This document shows, one piece after another, positions 19,321 to 23,653 of a stretch of 23,653 nt of DNA (position 1 is its first letter; the number at the start of each line of letters is the position of its first letter). The notes beneath the pieces were generated by a model. The model was not told where the DNA came from, made no database searches, and saw nothing but the letters and a program-made list of their open reading frames with translations. Where the stretch lies: positions 1-23,653 of the forward strand of contig MSJH02000171.1 in the NCBI GenBank assembly GCA_001931875.2. Reading direction: 5' to 3'. This stretch comes from Byssochlamys sp. IMV 00236. Taxonomy: Eukaryota > Ascomycota > Eurotiomycetes > Eurotiales > Thermoascaceae. A program made the position numbers and the translations under genes.

Positions 19321-20257
19321 TTTTATATTTTATTAAAAGAAAAAGAAAAAGAATTAAAAAAAAAAAAGTGAAGAGATTTTAATTCATTTTTTAAACATGT
19401 GAAATGCAGCTGTCTGTGCTTATAATCGTACCCTTTGTATCACGAGAGTAACGTAACTTGATATATGACACCCGTACCCCTAATAAATACTAGAACTCTT
19501 TTTTTTTTGCCTATGCTTAACACTTGTCATCTTTACTGCATTGTTCATATTACATCTGAATGACGTAGACAACTTTTATATATATATTTTTTTCTTTATT
19601 CTGCATAAAATGAGCTTTATCTTTTTTCTTTATAAAAAGAAAAGAGAGATTGTCTTATTTCTCTACTCTTAAAGAGGATGACACCCTTTGACGTAATATA
19701 ACCACTATATTTCGTACATAAGCCTACATCATTGATTTATTGCACTCTTATTTTCAGAGTTATAAACTATTTTATCTTTTTTTGCTGGATATTTCTCTAC
19801 TGTTGTGTACTTAACTAGAAGACTAATGAATAAAGAATCACGGTTATGATTAATATTGCAAAGAAAGATGATCTTGGGTTCGCCTTCTGATGCTAAACTA
19901 AGGAATGAAGCAGACGAATATTATGTGAATCCTTCTTGGCAAGATGCTTTGATAAAATGGCAACTGTTGTCGTATAATGATTGTATGCTTTAATAAATAT
20001 TAACTACGACTACGATTTCTTAATCCGATTCAGTGTATTTCTTTTACTTTGTTGTATACCCCTTCTTCATTCTTAATTCGCACAACCAATTATTACTTGT
20101 TAATGGAAAGGTACCTAAAGTACTTTTACTATTATTATCACATTTCTCTCATCAGTTATACTTTAGTCATAATCAACAAAGCGTGTTACCTTTCTCGGCT
20201 GATACAAAGGTTCCTTAACTACTCTGTCCAGTCATAAAAAGCTGAACCATTTTCTAG
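19321..20257. other. Long intergenic region upstream of the SZT2-like gene, start exon not located
   Basis: AT-rich with several T/A runs. A 42-codon ORF begins at 19869 (MILGSPSDAKLRNEADEYYV, stop TAA at 19995-19997). It looks coding in composition but has no recognisable domain and no good 5' splice donor in the phase needed by the SZT2-like exon at 20258. The short first exon of the SZT2-like gene must lie in this region, because an in-frame TAG directly precedes the exon at 20258. Confidence 0.4.
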
Positions 20258-23200
20258 GTTATCGAAGCAAGAACTGCAGTATTACTGCGAAATACCAGCT
20301 TATATACCACCCGTAATGAAATCTCCCTATGGCTTTTAGAGCATCTCTTCTGTCCTTTAACAACAAGTAATTACAATGTAAGCTTGTTCTTGTGGTTCTA
20401 CTGCCTTTTGTTGACAACAAAATTAGGAGTATCAAGTCTTGTATCTTTCAGGAAACGCCAAACCTATCTGGGAAAGGAAACGGAAGGAACCGAAAGAAGG
20501 CTATTATACATCACCTCCTACTACAGTCGCAGTATCTCCAGCTACAGAAGGAACATTAACTCCACCAGTTATCTCCAGTCAATTGTTACCTTTGGCCAAC
20601 AATGATACAAATAACAAAATGTATATCTTAACGCCTCGTACAAAGTTCCTAGCGATTACAAAGGAGCAACACATGGTCTTTATGGTTGATTTAAGCTCTA
20701 GTTTAGCTACTATAGAAACAAGTACTGGAAAAGTGATGATGAAGAATGCATATGAAGTGTAGGTCCGTAGTGGCCCTGTATCACGCAACTAAACAAATAG
20801 AATAGGCTAGAAAATGTCATTCTGGGATTAGTACAGCCATTTTCTTTGGATATAACAGATGGTTCACCTATAATGGTATGATTAGGTGTAGATCGACAAT
20901 ATAATCTGACTTTATTATAGATTGAACATACCCTCTACATTACTGTTATCGCAGAGTGCTCTCAGTTTGGATCCAACATGAATGTGATACCCATATTGGC
21001 AGAATACCCTACTATGCGAGTGTTAATCCAAAATGTACAAGTGTCGATAAGCAACGTAACTTGTGTGCTGAAAGTGTTACATGATGCAATTGATAGTTTT
21101 ATAATGGATTTGGGCAAATTTAGAAAGAAGTTGACTATAAAAAGATCAAAGTTAGGATATGAACTTGACGTACGGGGAGATCACTCACAGGCAGTAGAAG
21201 ACAATACAAGTTCAAGCTACAACATATCCACACGAGATTCACAGTCTCAACAGCCGCAGTCATCAAAGCAAAATGCAACTCAAGCGAGTACCAAAGAATT
21301 TAACCAACAGAGATCTGAAGCAAGCAGCAATATCAAAAATTCAAGTAGTCCTTCTCACCACAGCCGTCATCATCGTCATCATAGCCATCATCGATCCCAT
21401 TATCGACAGCACTCTTCAGGATTGCTTGGTAATATACCTTCAGCCAACACATCCGTTACTCACAACACGACTAGCGCCACAGCATCTGTTACTAGTGCTG
21501 CTAGTTCTAGTATAGTATCACATAAGCGATCAACGTCCAAGGATCATAATAAGAAAGACGTTTGGGGAGTTGGAAAGACAGGAAGTACTCTATCTTATAT
21601 ATTGCGTGCAGGTCTGTTCGCATTAGAATTAGTACCCAAGCGGGGTAAGCGATCGATCATATTGATCACGGATGGTGTCGTGAAATCAAATGTAGCTGAT
21701 GAGACGGCTATTCGTCAGCTAACAAGCGAAGATGTTTCATGCAGTGTTATTCAAATAGGACAGGCCACAAGCTTTTTCCCTGGATTAAACTTTGGCTTTA
21801 TTCCTGATAATGAAATACTACAATTTGTAACAAGTGCTACCAATGGTAGCTTTATATTTGCTGATGACTGTCTGCCGATATTGAAAGATATAGCAAACTC
21901 ACCTTCTAACTCGCCCAATTTTTATCATCACAAACTACTCTTAAATGAGATCTCCTTAGATAAGGTGAACACGACACGACTCATGGTTAGAAAGAACAAG
22001 AAGAGTGATAATGTCGAATCAGAAGTGAATGATGAAGCACACAATGTCGCTAGGAACGAATCAGCTTATCAAAGAGTATTCCCCTGGGACCCCTTTGCGG
22101 CGCCTATCAATGAAGATATGGGATTATTGAAATATAAAGAATATTTTCTACCCACAGAATGCTGGCATTTTATGCGGGCAAGGCTTCGGCAAGGTTTTAT
22201 ACTACACTCTGTCTCTTTATTTGATGAATACTCCAAATCTACAGTCAAATCTGCAGGGAATAATAACCTGCAGGCGGCAAATATAGCAGAAACGGCAGAC
22301 AATTTCCAAAAAAAGGAGCGTGTGGTCATTGTGCTCATCTTGCGCTGGCAGCCTCAAATAACAGTTGAGTACAGGATAAAGTCACTATGGACTTCCTTTT
22401 TACGAAGATACTTGAAAAGCATCTCTGTAAATCAAGAAAAAATGGTTCATATCCCTGAAGAACCGAGCTCAGAGAACATTGACAGCATTTTTAACTGTAT
22501 GCGCGCACCAAAGGCAGAAATTCTTGTGAGAGCAACAACATCCTTCTCTCACATGCTGCATAATTGGGATTCCTTTCAAAGAAGAACACAAATGTTGGCT
22601 GTACAAGGAGCAAAGACTACCATGGATTTGTCAAGTGCACCAGGCTTTATTAAAGTTGGCAAGATGAAACGACTTCTTGAAAGGCTTGCTGATTCAGATA
22701 GTATGTTAAAGCAGCTATTACAGTTTAATCAGGCAGAAAAGTCCCAACACAATAATCCGGAACAATCAGCACAGCAGCTGAACCATTTGGCCAAGTTTAG
22801 TACACTTTGGGCAAAGCTTGACCGATCAGATATTCGTGCCTTCAACATGTGTTGGTATGATGAAGTATCTGTCAATTTAATTATCTATCAACCGCCCTCT
22901 TTATCAGATTTTATGAACTTTTATATGGAGGACAATATAGAATATGACGAAACTGAACTGACTCTTTTTCAAATGTATGCAAAATTGGAGAAATGGTCAA
23001 GCTTTATGAGTGATGATCGACAAACATATATAAAAGTACTCAACTCAAATGAACCATTTGCTTCACATCAGTCAATAGAGAACTATAATACCAGTCCTAA
23101 GCACGCTACTCCTCAATTTTGTGAATTACGAGTGTTACGAGAGACCGATAGACTTGTATGCTTAAAGTTTATGTTTTTCAATATGGATGTAAGCTCTCGT

Positions 23201-23619
23201 AAGCTGACTGTTGACACCATCTTGAACATGTTAAACTGCAAGCAAGACGATAAAGCCTCTGTTATGGATTCAAGAGTAAGCGAGCCTGTATATGATGCTA
23301 TAAACACAGATCAAACTTTTGATGCATCGTTTTCAAACATCATCACCATGCGTCCACTCTCTGACTTGCTTTTACGTGATACTCTACATCTTGCATCTAG
23401 GCAAAATGGCGATCAGGACAACAAATCAACTAAACCACTATGGTTTATTAACCCAGCATTTATATTGACTGGAGAGTTCATTGTTAGGAACTATTTGCAG
23501 CAGACAACCTGGCATTGGGATATACAAGATGTTCACAATGATATAGGGTCTCACAACAAGGCGCTGACTCCATTAATAGATTTGGCATTTGAATACATCG
23601 TGCTTAATAGAACAGAAAA

Positions 23620-23653
<34 letters not shown>
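20258..23653 (+). CDS. szt2: SZT2-like protein (KICSTOR complex large subunit), N-terminal portion, 3' end beyond window
   Basis: Visible exons: 20258-20366, 20452-20758, 20806-20875, 20921-23653 (open to the end). Introns are 85, 47 and 45 nt; phases join. About 1073 codons are seen. Landmarks: AVLLRNTSLYTTRNEISLWL (N-terminal 'YR.SRN.R..W.L' segment), YILTPRTKFLAITKEQHMVF, VDLSSSLATIETSTGKVM, LENVILGLVQPFSLD, TLYITVIAECS, VLIQNVQVSISN, SRKLTVDTILNMLN. A Ser/His-rich linker (about 21340-21420, HHSRHHRHHSHHRSHYRQHS) leads to a vWA-like half: GSTLSYILRAGLFALEL, SIILITDGVV, VSCSVIQIG, LNFGFIPDNEILQFVTSATN. The order and wording match animal SZT2 N-termini, which anchor GATOR1 in KICSTOR and restrain TORC1. 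Animal SZT2 is over 3000 aa, so roughly the first third is here. The start exon is not found. The window ends in an A31 run right after a GTAAAA donor-like site. Confidence 0.8.
23623..23653. repeat. Terminal A31 homopolymer
   Basis: 31 consecutive A to the last base, immediately after GT at 23621-23622. It is most simply an intron beginning (GTAAAA...) at which the assembly stopped; the true run length is unknown. Confidence 0.8.

Overview
This window looks like nuclear DNA of an early-diverging filamentous fungus, most likely a Mucoromycota/Mucorales-type genome. The evidence is AT-rich intergenic DNA with long poly(T)/poly(A) runs, many 45-85 nt introns with GTAAGT-like donors and (T/C)AG acceptors, compact gene spacing, and transposon families typical of these fungi (MULE-like with SWIM finger, DIRS-like RT). 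The species assignment is inference. All exon models were read by eye; codon phases were checked across every junction given.

Layout. 1-1640 is a transposon graveyard: two decayed MULE-type transposase copies pointing at each other. 2019-3617 is an intronless BAG-domain co-chaperone. 4081-5067 is a two-exon HPP-family membrane protein. 5090-5718 (minus) is a five-exon YjbQ/UPF0047 protein, divergent from a seven-exon Ada3/Ngg1 subunit of the SAGA-type acetyltransferase complex (6073-7818). Ada3 converges on a mitochondrial EngB-type GTPase (7900-9087, minus), which shares an 83-bp intergenic region with a divergently transcribed mitochondrial MnmE/MSS1 tRNA-modification GTPase (9171-10975).

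10976-15483 is accessory DNA: a decayed ISXO2/Merlin-like transposase, an unrecognised 108-codon ORF whose stop codon is formed by the next element, a 2.98-kb DIRS-like retroelement with perfect 32-nt terminal inverted repeats but ruined coding sequence, and an abutting 278-bp foldback element with 63-nt arms made from ends of the same family.

15976-19320 holds an RTA1-like seven-helix membrane protein, an unrecognised set of minus-strand exon-like pieces interrupted by a hexanucleotide microsatellite, and a seven-exon Vip1-like RRM protein (minus). From 20258 to the window end is the N-terminal third of what appears to be an SZT2 homologue, the large KICSTOR subunit of nutrient-sensing TORC1 control. 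It is cut off by a 31-A run that probably marks a contig edge.

The most interesting items are the fungal SZT2 homologue, the head-to-head pair of organellar GTPase genes, and the nested inverted-repeat structure at 12226-15483.
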